64,000 nt of DNA from Epiperipatus broadwayi (GCA_028023455.1 JAQFVV010000185.1:2059239-2123238), one strand, 5' to 3'. Numbered from the stretch's first letter, positions 10,974 to 26,400 are shown. Notes: a model not told the origin generated them from the sequence alone. Numbers and translations: made by a program.

Positions 10974-11068
10974 CTAATGATAGAGATAGTGAATGCTTAC
11001 TCTGATGTTTATGTAAACAAACATATGCTTTGACGGTGTTTTTGGTAAAACGCCATCTATTGATCATA

Positions 11069-13867
11069 TATATAGTAACCTTTACAATCTTCACCTACAT
11101 CATTTCTAGTAGAAATAAATACCCAGGTGCCAATTCTATACAAGACAGAATAAATTTATAATTTAGGTTGCATCTCTACTTATGGATAAGACTCTTATTA
11201 TACTATTAATCTACAGCTTAGGTCAGTTGGGGGTTATAGGGTATCTTGGTCATCTAGAATGCAAATGGGGATGAGAAAAGCATTTATAAACAATAATTAT
11301 ACTGTTTATTTAGTTATATTATAAGCTCTTATTTAAGTTATCAAAAGAAAGCTATTTGTGGATTAAATCAAGAATCATGATATATTCAATTCTCTCACCA
11401 TCCAAGTACATGCTAAATCAATCATGCCACACATCTAATATATTTGGGGATCACTGTAACAACAATCAATCTACTGGCATTTAATTTAGATTACACAGCT
11501 ATATCAATGTTTATTTAAAAGATGAAATAATCTCAGAGCTCTGTTATATGAATAATAAGTCAATCCTAATATAATATGACTATTAAATAATGAGGACTTT
11601 TGTGGAACTGACAATTATTACAATAAAATAAAGGATAGACAATGATAAAGATCGGGTACATTTTTATCTCACACCACTATCTATTTTAAACAAGGTAAAA
11701 TTTTATTTTGGCATTAGACAATGTATTGGATCAATTAATTCAGTATTATTTAAATAAATGACATATACTATTAAACTGACAGGTCCGACATTTTTAAATA
11801 AGAATCTATTCTTGGCATATTACAATATTTAGAACAATTAATTCAATGTTAATCAGATAGATTGCATATACTATTAAATTGATAAATATTATAATTATAT
11901 TATGTTGAACATATGTGTGTGTGGAAATAGTCAATCGAACGTACATGATAAAATAATTCAGAGAAAATCTTACTTCAACAAACATTTATTACAAGACACA
12001 TTCTTTTATAGACACATTGATGATGATTTAACAGTAATTTCATATTAATTATAAACTTGACTAAATAACATTTAAATAAAATAAAATAATACTTAATATT
12101 TGGAGGCTCTTCCCCTTGTCTGTTATTTCAATAATATTTATAACTTCATTTGTTAAATTATTATCAACTCAAAAGAATTCTATATTCACATACCAATGTT
12201 TATATCATCTATTCCGATTTTGTGCTCTCAATGAACTAAGAAAACGATATCAAATTTTCAATTAATGTCATTTAAATTATTTCCGTATGCCTACAAATGT
12301 ATATTTACTGTATGAGATTAAGTAATAATTTTATTACAACTAGCTTTAAATAAAGTAAAATTTTGTAAGATAATATTACATTCATACCTGGAGAGTGAAT
12401 TGCCAGTAATAATAACAAATGAAATAATGATAATGTGGGTGATATGACTTGACAAGCTACATAAACTTACAAATGCAGTGATAGTCTCCTTCTATATCTC
12501 TAGATTTATCATATCTCTGAATGTTTGCACATTTATAAATTTACAATCTCAATGCATTTTATTGATTATATTTCCATTGGTTGACTTGCGGAATGAATAA
12601 ACTTCACAATACGGATGGTACAATGAGCTAATCACTAAATTATAAATCCAACTTCAAGTATATTACAAAAATCACTAAAATTTTCATCTGAAATAACTAA
12701 CATATACTACATAACAATAAATACATGGAATGAAGAGGGAGAGCAAAATAGAATCAAATAAATATTTACATACATGTGTGTGGGGGTTAACAACAACTCT
12801 AAACATCAACTTAATTCTTCAACATAGTAACTACCAACTCTTCTAACACAAATGGTGTGGAACTCAGCCAACTTATTCTGAATAAATGTGATATCTATCA
12901 CTTCCCTTTAAGAAATACAATTATCGTATCACGTACTATCAAATAAGAAAATATACTACGACCCATGGCCCAATAGATAAATAAGTAATGTGAGAATTAA
13001 TCAATCCAAATAGCGTGATCAGCCTCTCAATCACCTCTCTACTTAAAATGCACCTGCCACACTTCATATAAAACAAATCAATAACAGACAAAATCTTAAA
13101 TTTTCATAATCTTTAGCCATAGCACCAGCCACAACCGATAAGAAACAAATAAGCATAAATTTAACTCTTATACAATTACTTCTGATAGCGAACACATACA
13201 CGAATACATGATCATGTATGAAATATTTTTGAAATCACATCAGACAATATTAGTATTAATTAAATTATAAATGAATCTAATATCTATAAAAAATTATGAA
13301 CTTCGAATTTTAAAGTAGTATAAATACTATCCAATAAGTCTGACCATTCAGCAATACTGGCATAAATGTTTTATGCATCTATTTACTATTACCAATTATT
13401 TATAATTGTTTAATGGAGAAGAAGATATAAATTAATATTGAAGTTTATAGGCTTAACGTTTTCGAGAATCCATGCCTCATATTAATAGCCATTATAAAAT
13501 GTATAGTAAAAGATATGCAAATATTTAAATAAGCTAGTGTTACGTAGCCCATTTTTGTTTACATGATAGTGAGAAGTAAAACTATATTTATTACCAATTA
13601 ATGAATGATGATAAAGCATGCAATTTGCACCAATAATATGAGCACAGGATTATATAATATTTTGCATAATACAACAAGATAAATATTACTCATTTGTATA
13701 ATTAAAACCAAAATCTCCTAGACGTTCTAGAGGAGATAGGCATATAAGTACATAATAATAAACCAAATTAATATCAAATTAAACATAAGAGAAAATAAAT
13801 AAATAAATAAATGCATCTGTAGATCTATCATATATCAAACCTTCTGTCATTAAAATAAAAGTTTTTC

Positions 13868-13869
<2 letters not shown>
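11069..13869. other. A+T-rich sequence without supported gene
   Basis: Both strands lack frames longer than about 60 codons outside repeats. No RNA gene or transposon similarity was recognised. Confidence 0.5.

Positions 13870-13958
<89 letters not shown>
13870..13958. repeat. (TA)n microsatellite
   Basis: A perfect (TA) tract of about 89 bases. The open frame running through it as YIYIYI is an artefact of the repeat. Confidence 0.97.
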
Positions 13959-13961
<3 letters not shown>

Positions 13962-15438
13962 CATACTTGAAACTTTAAAGCAGAAACACACATGTAGTTC
14001 ACAATGGTAACAAAAATAGACAAACACTAAAATATACAAATATTATTCCTGACGGTTAAACATGAATTTGGCAAAGACAGCAATAACTTCCAATGTTCTT
14101 AGGATTTCCTAATGAATATTATAAGCAACTTTTGCACATATTTGAATCAATTTATTTTCCATAAACTCTGTTTTGTCTAAATTTTCCAACATTAAATAAA
14201 TTTTATAATAATGTTCAAGATCAGGGTTATTTGACCATCCGTGCTTATACACATTACTGATAAATGATTATTAAATATCATTAAGTCATGCATTCTATCA
14301 CTCCTATGGGTGTGAATGGTAAGGTAATTTAGTACACATAATTATTCTAATAATGTAAAATATTAGAATGAATAATTTCTTCCTTTTTTAGCCTTATTTT
14401 ACACAATATAAATAGAAAATTTATTAAATAAGAGTCAATAAAATATTCCATTATACAGTTCAGCAAATATTTTTCAATGAATATCATTATTATTAATTTA
14501 CATAATTCCAATGTTACGGTATTTATCATAAATACATCATAGTGAAATTGAATTAGCAATTTTTCTAAATAATATTTATGCATTATAAATAATATAAGTT
14601 CAAATTGTTAGGTGATAAAACTTAGAAACTGGTGTACCTGTACAAGTTTATCCTTCCATATTGATTAATATTATCCTGTGTCATTCACTTGTTTTATTAT
14701 ATTTCTTTTTTTAGAAAATATTTCACCTTCTCTAAACTTTTTTTTCTGAAGACTTCTGTATACTTAGCCATGCCTCTTTTTTATAGTTATAATGAGGCTA
14801 ACAACATGCAAGAACTTATTGTTTGTATAAAAAAAAATGTTAGGAATAGAGTTTTGAAACAAAAAAAAACATTAAGTTACAAATATTAATTGATAATAAA
14901 TAAAATAAATAACTTTAAAATTTTTTTTTTGAATGCAAGATTTTATACAATAAATAATTAATAAAAATCATATTAACTAATGGTGTGTGTTTGTCTTTCC
15001 ATTGATTCAGAAGTCTATTAATAACTGAGCTATTAGCAATTTCTATGGAAAATAAATAATGTTATTGTAAGATGATATCCTGAGTGATAATTAAAAATAT
15101 GAATGAAGTGTGAAGTTTGAGATGATGTGACTGGACACACACACCCACACATAATAAGCACTCATTATGGCTTTGCAGACAACAATACTCATTCCCACTG
15201 GCTTGGATCTCATACCAACAATTCCTGATATAATACATCTTCCTCTTCCACTATTAGATACACATAAAATAAAAATAAAAATAATTATTGGTAAACCATA
15301 ACTAACATCCGGAGAACTTTTTAACCAAATTATATACTAAGTTATGTCACAATTCATTTTTATCTATTAGGTACCCCTGAGCACTATTGGCACAATGTGA
15401 ACTTCTCACATTCCTTCATGGTGCCAATCTGGAAAGTC

Positions 15439-15441
<3 letters not shown>
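13959..15441. other. A+T-rich sequence without supported gene
   Basis: Short frames at 14347-14583 (minus) and 14689-14889 (plus) show no recognisable domain. A small CA-rich run sits near 15136-15152. Confidence 0.5.

Positions 15442-15526
<85 letters not shown>
15442..15526. repeat. (TA)n microsatellite
   Basis: A perfect tract of about 85 bases. Just upstream, 15386-15430 holds an imperfect inverted pair built from attggcacaatgtg and its near complement ggtgccaat. Confidence 0.97.
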
Positions 15527-17376
<1,850 letters not shown>

Positions 17377-18430
17377 TATTGGGAATGTTTGCTCATCATA
17401 ATATCAGTTCTTATCATTTTAGCTCAAACAGAATAAAATGAACTTTACAAACAGGATAAACTCTGATGGTAGAAAATGTTTGTTTATTTTTTTATTATTA
17501 TTGCTATGTTAGTTTATATTACTTACGTCATGTGTCCTTTGGAAAATTTTTTATGTATAAATTTTTTTGTTTATGTATAAAGATACATACATTTATGATT
17601 ACACATATATTGCTGTTTTCCCAATTTGGGAAAATGTAGTAATAGGTGTCATTTACCTGGGGAAAGGGGAAGATATATTTATCTCTCATACTTTTTAAAA
17701 TAGTCATTAATATTTATTTAAAGAATGAACAAATAGACTTATATTTTGTCAAGGATATACTAAAGACCCAATTATTTTCTTATATAAAAGAAAAATTGTT
17801 CTAAACCTTTTTCATTTTTTAATTTTACATGGAAATAAACATGTCCACTTTGAATATAAATGCAGCCAGATTCATATATATGATTCCAGCATTCAAAGAA
17901 AAGGACATAAAAGCGGATTATAGTCCCAAACATGAGTTTTGATTAGTTGATGATCCGAAGAGTAGGTCACACACACACACTCATATATATATATATATAT
18001 ATATTGTACCGATAAAAATAGTATGCTCACTTAACAAGATTCAAATCCTAAGCAAAAGTACCTCAAATCTGATCATGCTCGAGATACATAGGTCAGGAGC
18101 AATTCTGAATTCTAACCTATTTTCCTATTCTTTGAGTGTCTGACCCAATGAACAACAATCCTAATGATACAATTCAATTATTTTAATTCCGGGTCCAGAG
18201 GCAGAGCGGTAAAGCATCTGAGGATCACAATAAGAGTAGCCCAGGAATTACATTTATCGAAGTTATATTTATTAATGCTAAGTTATTAGCTAAATAAAAT
18301 AATTCTATATACTAATTAGAAATAATTCAAAAACAAAGCAGGATTTACATGAAATATATATTTAATAAAATATTGAGAAAACGCATATATATATAACAAA
18401 ATAAATGTCCGCTAATATCAATAATACAAT
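17377..18430. other. A+T-rich sequence with a possible SINE scrap
   Basis: There is a short (CA)n-(TA)n run at 17970-18004. GATTCAAATCC near 18045 resembles a Pol III B box, and GGCAGAGCGGTAAAGC near 18200 resembles an A box, but their order and spacing do not fit one tRNA-like unit. I do not call a gene. Confidence 0.35.
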
Positions 18431-18680
18431 AACGAAACTTAAATATATTCCAAACAACGGTAAACAATTTATAATATAATATAAATAAAAACTCAATAAA
18501 AACTCATAAAGAAATATTTTCGATTATATTCATAATCATTTTCAAGTTCCATTTTGAAAGTTAAGTTGAAAATGATTATGAATATAATCAAAAATATTTC
18601 TTTATGAGTTTTTATTGAGTTTTTATTTATATTGTATTATAAATTGTTTACGGTTGTTTGGAATATATTTAAGTTTCGTT
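18431..18680. mobile_element. 250-bp foldback element
   Basis: Arms 18431-18545 and 18566-18680 are near-perfect inverted repeats around a 20-base centre. Near the centre each arm has the pattern TTGAAAAT, stem GATTAT, loop GAAT, stem ATAATC, then GAAAAT (left arm) or AAAAAT (right arm). This is the same plan as the PLE tail hairpins. A (TA)n run directly follows the right end. No coding capacity. It could be a MITE or a truncated inverted PLE dimer. Confidence 0.7.
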
Positions 18681-18689
18681 ATATATATA

Positions 18690-20280
18690 TTACAAAATTG
18701 TTTCACGCTTGGAATGATAATGTCTATTTACAAAACTTGGGGATTTGTTTCTATAAAATCCTCTTTATATTAAGTATTTAATAAATATAATTTTATGGAG
18801 TGTCTTATAGCTTGTGCAGAGTTAATTTGCCAATATTTAATAACATTTTACTAACAGAACGTTGTGGATGTCTAAAATAAATATAAAAGATCGTGACAGG
18901 TTTAGTAGTAAATGATTTCTTTGATAAACAGGCAAAATATACGATCTCAATCAGTTATCTACATTATAAAAATCATTATATATATATACTTTTATTGGCA
19001 TTGTTTGGAAAAGATGTCTTTGGAAAATTAAGAAACAAACAATGTGCTACATTTACAAAAATACATGATACAATCATTAATATAAATTGGTTTACGTCTA
19101 TGGGAAACTATAAGTATTTTAAAAGAAAGTAGCTTTAAAATCAACATACTGACTAATTAGCACATTGGCGCCTTTCATGAATGAGTGATTATTTCCAACA
19201 CCTAATGAAAGGTCAAACAGGCATAAATCCATTAACTAAAACAATAATGATGCTAGCATATCATTAAAGAAATACGGATCTTATGGTAGTTTGAATACTT
19301 AATCATTTTAAGACATTTGATAATGAATGAGGGGGTGATATGTCCACCATTTTTATGATACGGTATCAATGGAGAGGTTTGGTTTGAAGGCCAGAGCACA
19401 ATCAAAACCCTATAAACCTTCCATTCCACAGGGAGAAGTGTATACCCCTGATTACGAACGTTTTTGACAACTAGTAGGTGGTGAGATTCGGATTTCCGAA
19501 GTCTCCAATAACAAAGCAATAAAAAGATATATGTGGAAGTACCATAGAGAAAAAAAAGGTAGGCCAGCAGCATTATACCTGGCCATATACTTAATATATT
19601 ATATTCAAAAGCATGTAAATGGTTTGACTCCTGCACAATGATATATTTAAAAATGAATCATTCAGAAAATTATACTAGAAAATAACTTTTTAACTAAAAC
19701 ATTAAACTAACAAAATGTTATATTTAATTTCAATTACCATATATGTATTACTGATAAAATTAGCCCTCCAGGCAACAGCAAGAAAAGGTGAAATAATTAT
19801 ATTATGGTTCATGATCTTTTAAAATGAGAATTTAAAGACACATTCAAATAACAAAGTAAAATATGCATCCGCAATAAAATATTTTAGATAAAAAAAAACG
19901 TGAATAACAGATTTAAATATAAAATCAACCTATTGAGCACTTTCAATTTTAAATAAACAAAACTTTATTAATAAATTTGAAATTGAAGCTCTTTCCACAT
20001 TGAACAAAGAAAATAAACCCTTATTAAACTCTCAAAGTTGATTGATATTGGCCTATTAATTAAAATAATTGATATATACATTCAACAAAATAAGTTAAAT
20101 ATTTAATTGAGATGCACAAAGCTATATAACATAAATTAATTAAGTGTGAAAGGTAAGTTAAAATACATTATATTAGTAAAGGATTACAGAGAAAGAATTT
20201 AAAAGCAAAATTAGCAGAAGCTTAGAAATTAATATATAAATTAAAATACAAATGTTGAATTATATATTATAAAAGTATTT
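18690..20280. other. A+T-rich sequence with one unrecognised open frame
   Basis: Apart from the frame at 19253-19636 described separately, nothing supports a gene. Confidence 0.4.
19253..19636 (-). CDS. Unrecognised 127-residue open frame
   Basis: This is the longest frame in its region that is not made of simple repeats, and its composition is fairly mixed. It starts MQESNHLHAF and has a hydrophobic stretch at about residues 21-42 that could be a membrane segment, followed by a basic patch. The middle (VRNQGYTLLPVEWKVYRVL) has no family I recognise. No splice context or neighbouring exon is evident. It may be a chance frame, an exon, or a piece of an unknown element. Confidence 0.15.
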   Translation of the reverse strand: MQESNHLHAFEYNILSIWPGIMLLAYLFFLYGTSTYIFLLLCYWRLRKSESHHLLVVKNVRNQGYTLLPVEWKVYRVLIVLWPSNQTSPLIPYHKNGGHITPSFIIKCLKMIKYSNYHKIRISLMIC

Positions 20281-20620
20281 ACTTATGAACGCAGCTCTAA
20301 ATAAGGTGAGGTTACCTAAGGATAGCAGTATAATGGCAGACAGCCAGGTTGGCAATGATACAGTCATCTTGGACAGCCGGTTGGATGGAACATGGCAGCA
20401 GCAGGCAGACAGATAGACAATTTTCCAAAAGAAAGAGAAAAAAGTGAAAAGGTCCTCTACTCAAACTACATAGAGCAGAACTTGTGTTGGCTTCTTAAAA
20501 TTTATTTTACTGAAAGTAACTAATGGAAAAGTAACTAAACCAACTCCACTGAAAAGTAACTAAACTCAACTGACTAAAAACTGACTACTTTTGTTCTATG
20601 ACCCCTTTTATACACATTTT
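20281..20620. other. Compositional island, possible old repeat or LTR scrap
   Basis: About 130 bases around 20300-20430 are close to half G+C and rich in ggcagacag and ggcagcagcagg words, unlike the surrounding sequence. They are followed by several copies of aaaagtaactaa at 20515-20575. No frame, tRNA or known element was recognised. Confidence 0.3.
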
Positions 20621-21181
20621 AATTCCTCCAAGAATGCAATTTCAGTTTCCCACAACTATCTCTGTAATCTCCTGATTAAATAAAAACAACAACATTTAAT
20701 TAGCAAAATATTTTAAACAGATATGGCTTGAAATACCAATTGATATATTTTTAAAGATTTGAAAACAACTAACAAAATAATTGCTTGGGATTTTAATTAA
20801 GATTTATAATTTAATTAATGAAAACAGTCTAAATCTAGATAAAGATTATTTCAGTATTTCAAGCCTTCTCCATTTTACCTTGTTTTTACATTCAATTCTT
20901 TAATTAAATACAGACATGAAAAGATATTTACAATTATATAAGAACATCTAATTTTCAGCAATAAATATTAATATAATTATTGCTTCTTTTACATATATAC
21001 ACATCACGCACACTATTGTTTTACTTTACTAAATAATTTTATTAATTTCTTGGATAATTATGCCTACATTGTGTGGGTAAATGGCATCTATATATGGTGA
21101 GGTCTGAATTGCGGGCCCCGCAGGAGGTTAGTGTAGATGGTGAAGCATTGAAGTTCGATGATGATTAGACATTGACTGCTT

Positions 21182-21183
<2 letters not shown>

Positions 21184-21218
<35 letters not shown>

Positions 21219-21255
21219 TATCAAACTTTATTTATTATATATATATATATATATG
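21184..21255. repeat. Paired (TA)n tracts
   Basis: (TA) runs at 21184-21215 and 21236-21255 enclose a 20-base spacer. Upstream, 21083-21183 is a less A+T-rich patch containing tgcgggccccgcagg. Confidence 0.9.
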
Positions 21256-21256
21256 T

Positions 21257-21529
21257 GTGTGTGTTTTAATAACTAATAGTTATAATAAGGAAATTATTTA
21301 TATTAGAATTTGTGTTATTTATGTAGAAGGAACTATAGATGGTATTGGATGTTTATTAAAATACTACAATATAAAAACAGAATACATTACTTACCAAAAA
21401 ATTAGTAACATTAAAGATTCTATTTCTCATAAGGCTTATGATATCTTTAAACTTTTAGTTCATGTTGAGGATAAAAAGCTCAATGATGGTTCAAAATATA
21501 AATATTTTCTCTGTTATTGTCTAAAGTAA
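21257..21529 (+). pseudogene. Possible Penelope-like linker fragment
   Basis: A 90-residue frame. The middle (YVEGTIDGIGCLLKYYNIK, about residues 23-41) resembles the segment between RT and GIY-YIG in Penelope-like elements. In that segment a YV-G-(S/T)-x-x-I motif is followed by a leucine-rich helix and a YNIK/HGIK turn. No nuclease motif follows. It is flanked by (TA)n like other PLE pieces here. The assignment is tentative. Confidence 0.35.
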
Positions 21530-21697
21530 ATAAATAAAAGTATTTATTATAAAGATTTTTAGTACATCTATTATAAAAAAAAATCATAATTTTCAATGAA
21601 AAAAAGGTATACACCTTTTAAAAAAATGAACTTTTACAATCAAAGATTTGTTTTTATTTCAGTTTTTTAAATGATTACTGAAATACTTGTTAATGAA

Positions 21698-21699
<2 letters not shown>

Positions 21700-21778
<79 letters not shown>
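21700..21778. repeat. (TA)n microsatellite
   Basis: A perfect tract of about 79 bases. Confidence 0.97.
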
Positions 21779-21779
<1 letters not shown>

Positions 21780-23280
21780 TCCCTTTCTTGTACTTATTAT
21801 AGAAAAACTTATCAAAAATAGCAATCTATTTTAAATTTTATCTCCCAATCTTTCTAAAATTAAAAAAAATAAGCAATCTACTTAAAATATTTTACAGACA
21901 TATTGTATTGTCACTAATTTAAAATAAATGTACACAGTTTAACAAATTTTATTGGATATATAAAGACAATCAACTGATCATCAAACAAACAACAGAGATT
22001 CCAACTTAAAACATTTAATAAAATAAAATCATTCAAACACATAACTATCATGCAAGTCAAAAGATAGACTGTGACATTTTAAAGTTAAAAGTTAAATTTT
22101 ATTAAACTCATCATGTTAGCTGAGGCATGCTGATAAGCAGTCTATCTGTGATCATTTATGGTGGGGACAACAAGGATTTACTCTGCTTGACCCTTTTAAT
22201 GTCTGAAAAGAAAAAGGCATTATTTCCATTAATAGATGCTTAATTCTACACCAATACCTTATATAGTATAATAAACAATATATTTGTGAATGAACAATTT
22301 ATAAGTTTCATTCTGTGGTCATCATAAATTATATCAGTAGTGATATGAAAGATTAACATTTTTATTACTTAATTCATTGAAAAGTGATAATTCCTTTTAC
22401 TTTTTTCACAAATAAGTTCAATATAATGCTCTGGTATCTTTAAATATTCTCTCTATCTAAATTTTCCTAGATGTTGAATGTCACTTTTAAGATTACATTA
22501 ATTTAATATTATATATAATAGATAATTTAATTAAAACATTTACAGATTTGAAGTTGGCAAACTATAAAATATTATATTTACTTAAATTCTTTCAATTGGA
22601 GGTTCTTAATATTAACTCTTTTATTTGACATAGATTAGAAAAATATATATTTAATTTGATCCTAATTTTGACTTATGTGAAGAATTAGTGTTTAAATTAT
22701 TAATGGATAAACTCTTTTAATCTATATAGTAGCTTAATTTTTTATTATTAAACATTGTGTCAATGTTCTGAAATTATTTTCTTTTTTAAGTTCTAATTCT
22801 GTCTATTCGTTTACTTGTACCCAATTCTTTTATTAGCAGAAAAAATACAACATTTTTAGTTTATCAAACCACAAATGTTTTGTACAATTTTTTGCTTCAC
22901 AGTTAATTTGCTACAATACAATCAAATTTGCTTTATCTAAACTCAAGTGGTTTGCCTTTTTTTGGAATTATTTTATAAGTATTTCATTCAATTATCTTTA
23001 ATCTGATTGCTGTTCAATTGTTTTCTTTTACTTGATTTTAATTTTTTATGCATTTACACCTACAGAGTATTGAATAATGTGTATGAGTTGTCTAAATTTT
23101 ATTGATCGGATCTAAGTTCGATCCAAACATCATGATATTACACCTGTTTACCTAGTTTAATCCTGTTAATAATTGAAAATCTTTCCAAATTCTGTAATGA
23201 GATTTTATACCCTTTCCCCTATATGTCTGACTTTGGTTAGAACTGCGTGGTTATTTAAATATTTATTAAAACTAATTGTA
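21779..23280. other. A+T-rich sequence without supported gene
   Basis: No frame, RNA or element recognised. Confidence 0.5.
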
Positions 23281-23395
23281 AAAAAGGCAAAACTCTCCAT
23301 ACAGTAGTGCCACCCTGTGCCAAACAGAGTAATCGATGAATGTCCTGTTTGGCAGAGGGTGGTACTACTATATGGAGAGTTTTGCATTTGTTTAC
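23281..23395. repeat. Compact inverted repeat (about 45-bp arms)
   Basis: Arm 23287-23328 and arm 23345-23387 pair almost completely, with gcaaaactctcca at the outer end and gccaaacag or ctgtttggc at the loop side. The loop is about 16 bases containing atcgat. Weaker pairing continues outward to aattgt. The G+C level is higher than the surroundings. It could be a small MITE or, if transcribed, a long hairpin RNA. A 74-codon minus frame across it is probably incidental. Confidence 0.75.
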
Positions 23396-23429
23396 AACAA
23401 TTATGTGCTAGTATAGAGATGGTGATCAT

Positions 23430-26400
23430 GTGATGTTTAGTGTTTTAAACTAATTGTGTTATATTTAACTCTATTAATATTACCGATTACCTTGTGGTAA
23501 AATATTAATAAATAAAGCTATTTAAAAGCGTTTTAGCTATTTGATTAAATGTGTATTACTTATAAATGGTTAAATATGTATTGGTATAAGATTTCATTAC
23601 ATTGGAATATTTATTTTTTATTTTGCAATTTTGTCCAAACTTTTACTATTAAAGGTCACATTCTTTCGATAAGTTTTAAATCATCCTTTTCCAAAGACAA
23701 TGGGAATCCTTCATTAATTAGTTTAAAATGACAATTAAAGTTTAAGGGTAGTTCTAATTTAAAATTGTTTGTATAGATTTTGTGAATGGGTTTAAAAGTC
23801 TTATCATGTAATGGATCGTATTTCAATTAGAGAAAATTAATTTTGGTAACAAGATAAAAGCTTTAACTGTAAGGCATAGAAATCAGAATGGGCAGAAAAA
23901 TCATGAAGAGGAGATAAATACCCTGAAAAATCCCCTAGAAGTATTACTTTCAATTTTAAGAAAAGTTGCCACAGGAAATTATGTCCGTTTTAATACTGAA
24001 CCTTAATCGTACTCACAGTATAGTACGCGGCTAACTTCAGGGATCTGATTGCTGAAACCTAAAGTTCCCCAATACATCTCCAAATGTTACTGCTAAAATA
24101 GAATTTTCTAATGCCCAATCATAAGCTGTCTAAAATCCATAATGAAACTAATCTATAAAATGAATTTTATTTGAGTTAAGTGCTCGCCTACATTTTCTTT
24201 TAAATCTAACCAGACTCTGTGCTACTGAATCAACAAACAAGACATGAAGGACTAGTAATTTTTAATATTTTATTAAACTGCAACTTTCCAATTTATTCAT
24301 GAACTATCTGGCTAATTATATTAAAAGTGATTATTGCCTTAAATCTTATTATTCATTTAAATATGCTTAAAATTGTTACGTAGTAATTCTCTATATCATT
24401 ATATCTCTAGTCCTAAATTAATACTTTGATCACTTTTTTTCTCCTCTCATGGCAGTCTATTTTTACTAACTCTTAATTATCTTTGTTTTGATGATTATTA
24501 ATGTCATTTAATTGCGATATGATCTGCCAATAAGGCTTTGAACTTGATAAGATTTTTGTTTAAACTTATCCTAAGACAATATTTACTGTATAAAGTTTCA
24601 TAGCCTATTTCTTGCCTATGAGAACTAAATTAATAATAGTTCTATTAATTATCGGATTGAAAGATGTATTTAATTATTTGATATAATTTTACCAAGAGCT
24701 GATATAAATTCTATTAGCTTAACTTATGGCCACTATACTTCTGACTAGGTTCATTTACATTTTAAACAAAATTATTCGTATGTGTTAATTTGAATTCATT
24801 AAGGATTTGATGCAGTTTTGTAAGGGAGAGAAATATATTTTCTGAGTTAAGCCTGGTCTTCCAGTGTTTGTGTTTAAGAAGAACGTGATATAGGGGGTAT
24901 TGTCTATCATAAGTTTGATTTTAATCTTACGGACCAAGTCGTCATGTCAAGCATTTGTATTATATAATTTGGGTTTTAAATGTAATATTATGACAATTAT
25001 ATTATTTCAGTTTTTAAATGTTGCTGGCACGAGCTATATTCTTGATTTCTAAGGTTTTGTCATTCCTGTGGTCTTATTTTAATTGATTGAAACATAAAAT
25101 AAATGGTATTTTTTCATTCATTCATCACATGTTGGAACACAAAGGTTTGTGGCTAATTCCCAACCTGACTTTTCCCATGTTCCACAACTATTTGCATGGC
25201 AAATGTGCTTATTGAGACAAGTAGCCATTAGTCTTCTTGAATAATCGATAAAACCATTCACTTCATCTTCGTTCTAATGCTCATAACGTGTTATTACCGT
25301 TTTCATTGCTGAATTCAGATAGCAGCCCACATTGTTGCTTTGTAATTCATGATGGATTGATCACTTTTAAAATCAAATTATTTTATATCTCTATGAAATT
25401 TTAAATAATTGTACTTTGCCAGGTAGTTAATTGAAATCATACCTTTGTATTCCTAATGTTTTCCATAAACTGATTTATAGAGAAGTGGGAGATAAATCTC
25501 ACTTTCTTCGTTTAGAAGCATATTTTCTTTCTAGACAAAAATAAATATATATATATATTCTAACCTAATAAAAGACGACTTTACTTCTATAAATAATTCG
25601 GAAAGCCTAAACGTTTCCGTCTAAAGATGGTAAGAGAATTCGGAAGCCCAAACCATATATATTACCTAATATAGCTCGACGTGTGGTTAGTTATAATAAT
25701 TCAGCTACAGCGATATGCAGTTCAGACAGAGATAGAATTAAAAAAAATTATCATTAATAAAATAAATTTAAAAATAAAATTTAGAATAAACTAACATTCT
25801 TTCTCTATCCAAAACACATTATCTGAGCTGTAAGTACTTGCACTGTTCGACAATGATGATGATGATTTCATGTCATTGTTAATATTACTGACTAAAACAA
25901 AACATTCATTAATTTGCCAATATGATCGCAATATTTTTGTTATTATACAATTAGATGTTTCATTCTCTTAAGCCATGCCACGCTTGTAATATTGATCATA
26001 ATGAATCAATTCTTAATTTAAGAGCACTTATAATAATGACACTAATCTCAGGGTTCTCTGTTATATTTAATAAAATGCTCGACAGTATTGTGTTGTCGCA
26101 TATGACTGACATTCTGGTCGGCTATAGGAAACATTTACCTTATTTAAATTCCAGGTGTCTTCATCCACATATCAAGTATTATAATATTTAACGAGATGAT
26201 AACCATATTCAATAACAACGCATAATTTTGAATAATACAGCCCTTTTATCCAGAATCTCAGTCGGAATGATGAAAAGACAAGGGTGCTTTTGTGTCCTTC
26301 CATTATCCATGACAACACAATAATTTAACTAAGATTTATTACTTAGACACCTCACTTAAATGTGTACGGAACAATGGGCAACCAAAGCTGGTAGTTTGGG

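Larger units (their letters stand above)
10628..11068. mobile_element. Small hammerhead-bearing foldback (diverged relative of the 409-bp unit)
   Basis: Arms 10674-10844 and 10898-11068 are inverted copies, and the left copy continues outward to 10628. Both arms match the 5' and middle part of the 409-bp unit at 34.7-38.0 kb with many substitutions. Each arm carries a hammerhead motif pointing outward. The left end (ATGAAAAACAAA next to (TA)n) and right end (gatcata next to atata) fall at the same unit positions as the ends of the large array. The centre holds the gcttgcaagcgtgaatt stretch of the unit. Confidence 0.8.

Noticed and set aside
13779-14039. YIYIYI frames across (TA)n tracts (also 17138-17441, 37978-38190, 39913-40098, 47996-48190 and 50405-50650)
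   Set aside because: (TA)n has no stop in one reading, so long frames arise automatically.
23205-23429. Minus-strand frame of 74 residues as a gene
   Set aside because: It spans both arms of the compact hairpin and has no recognisable domain.
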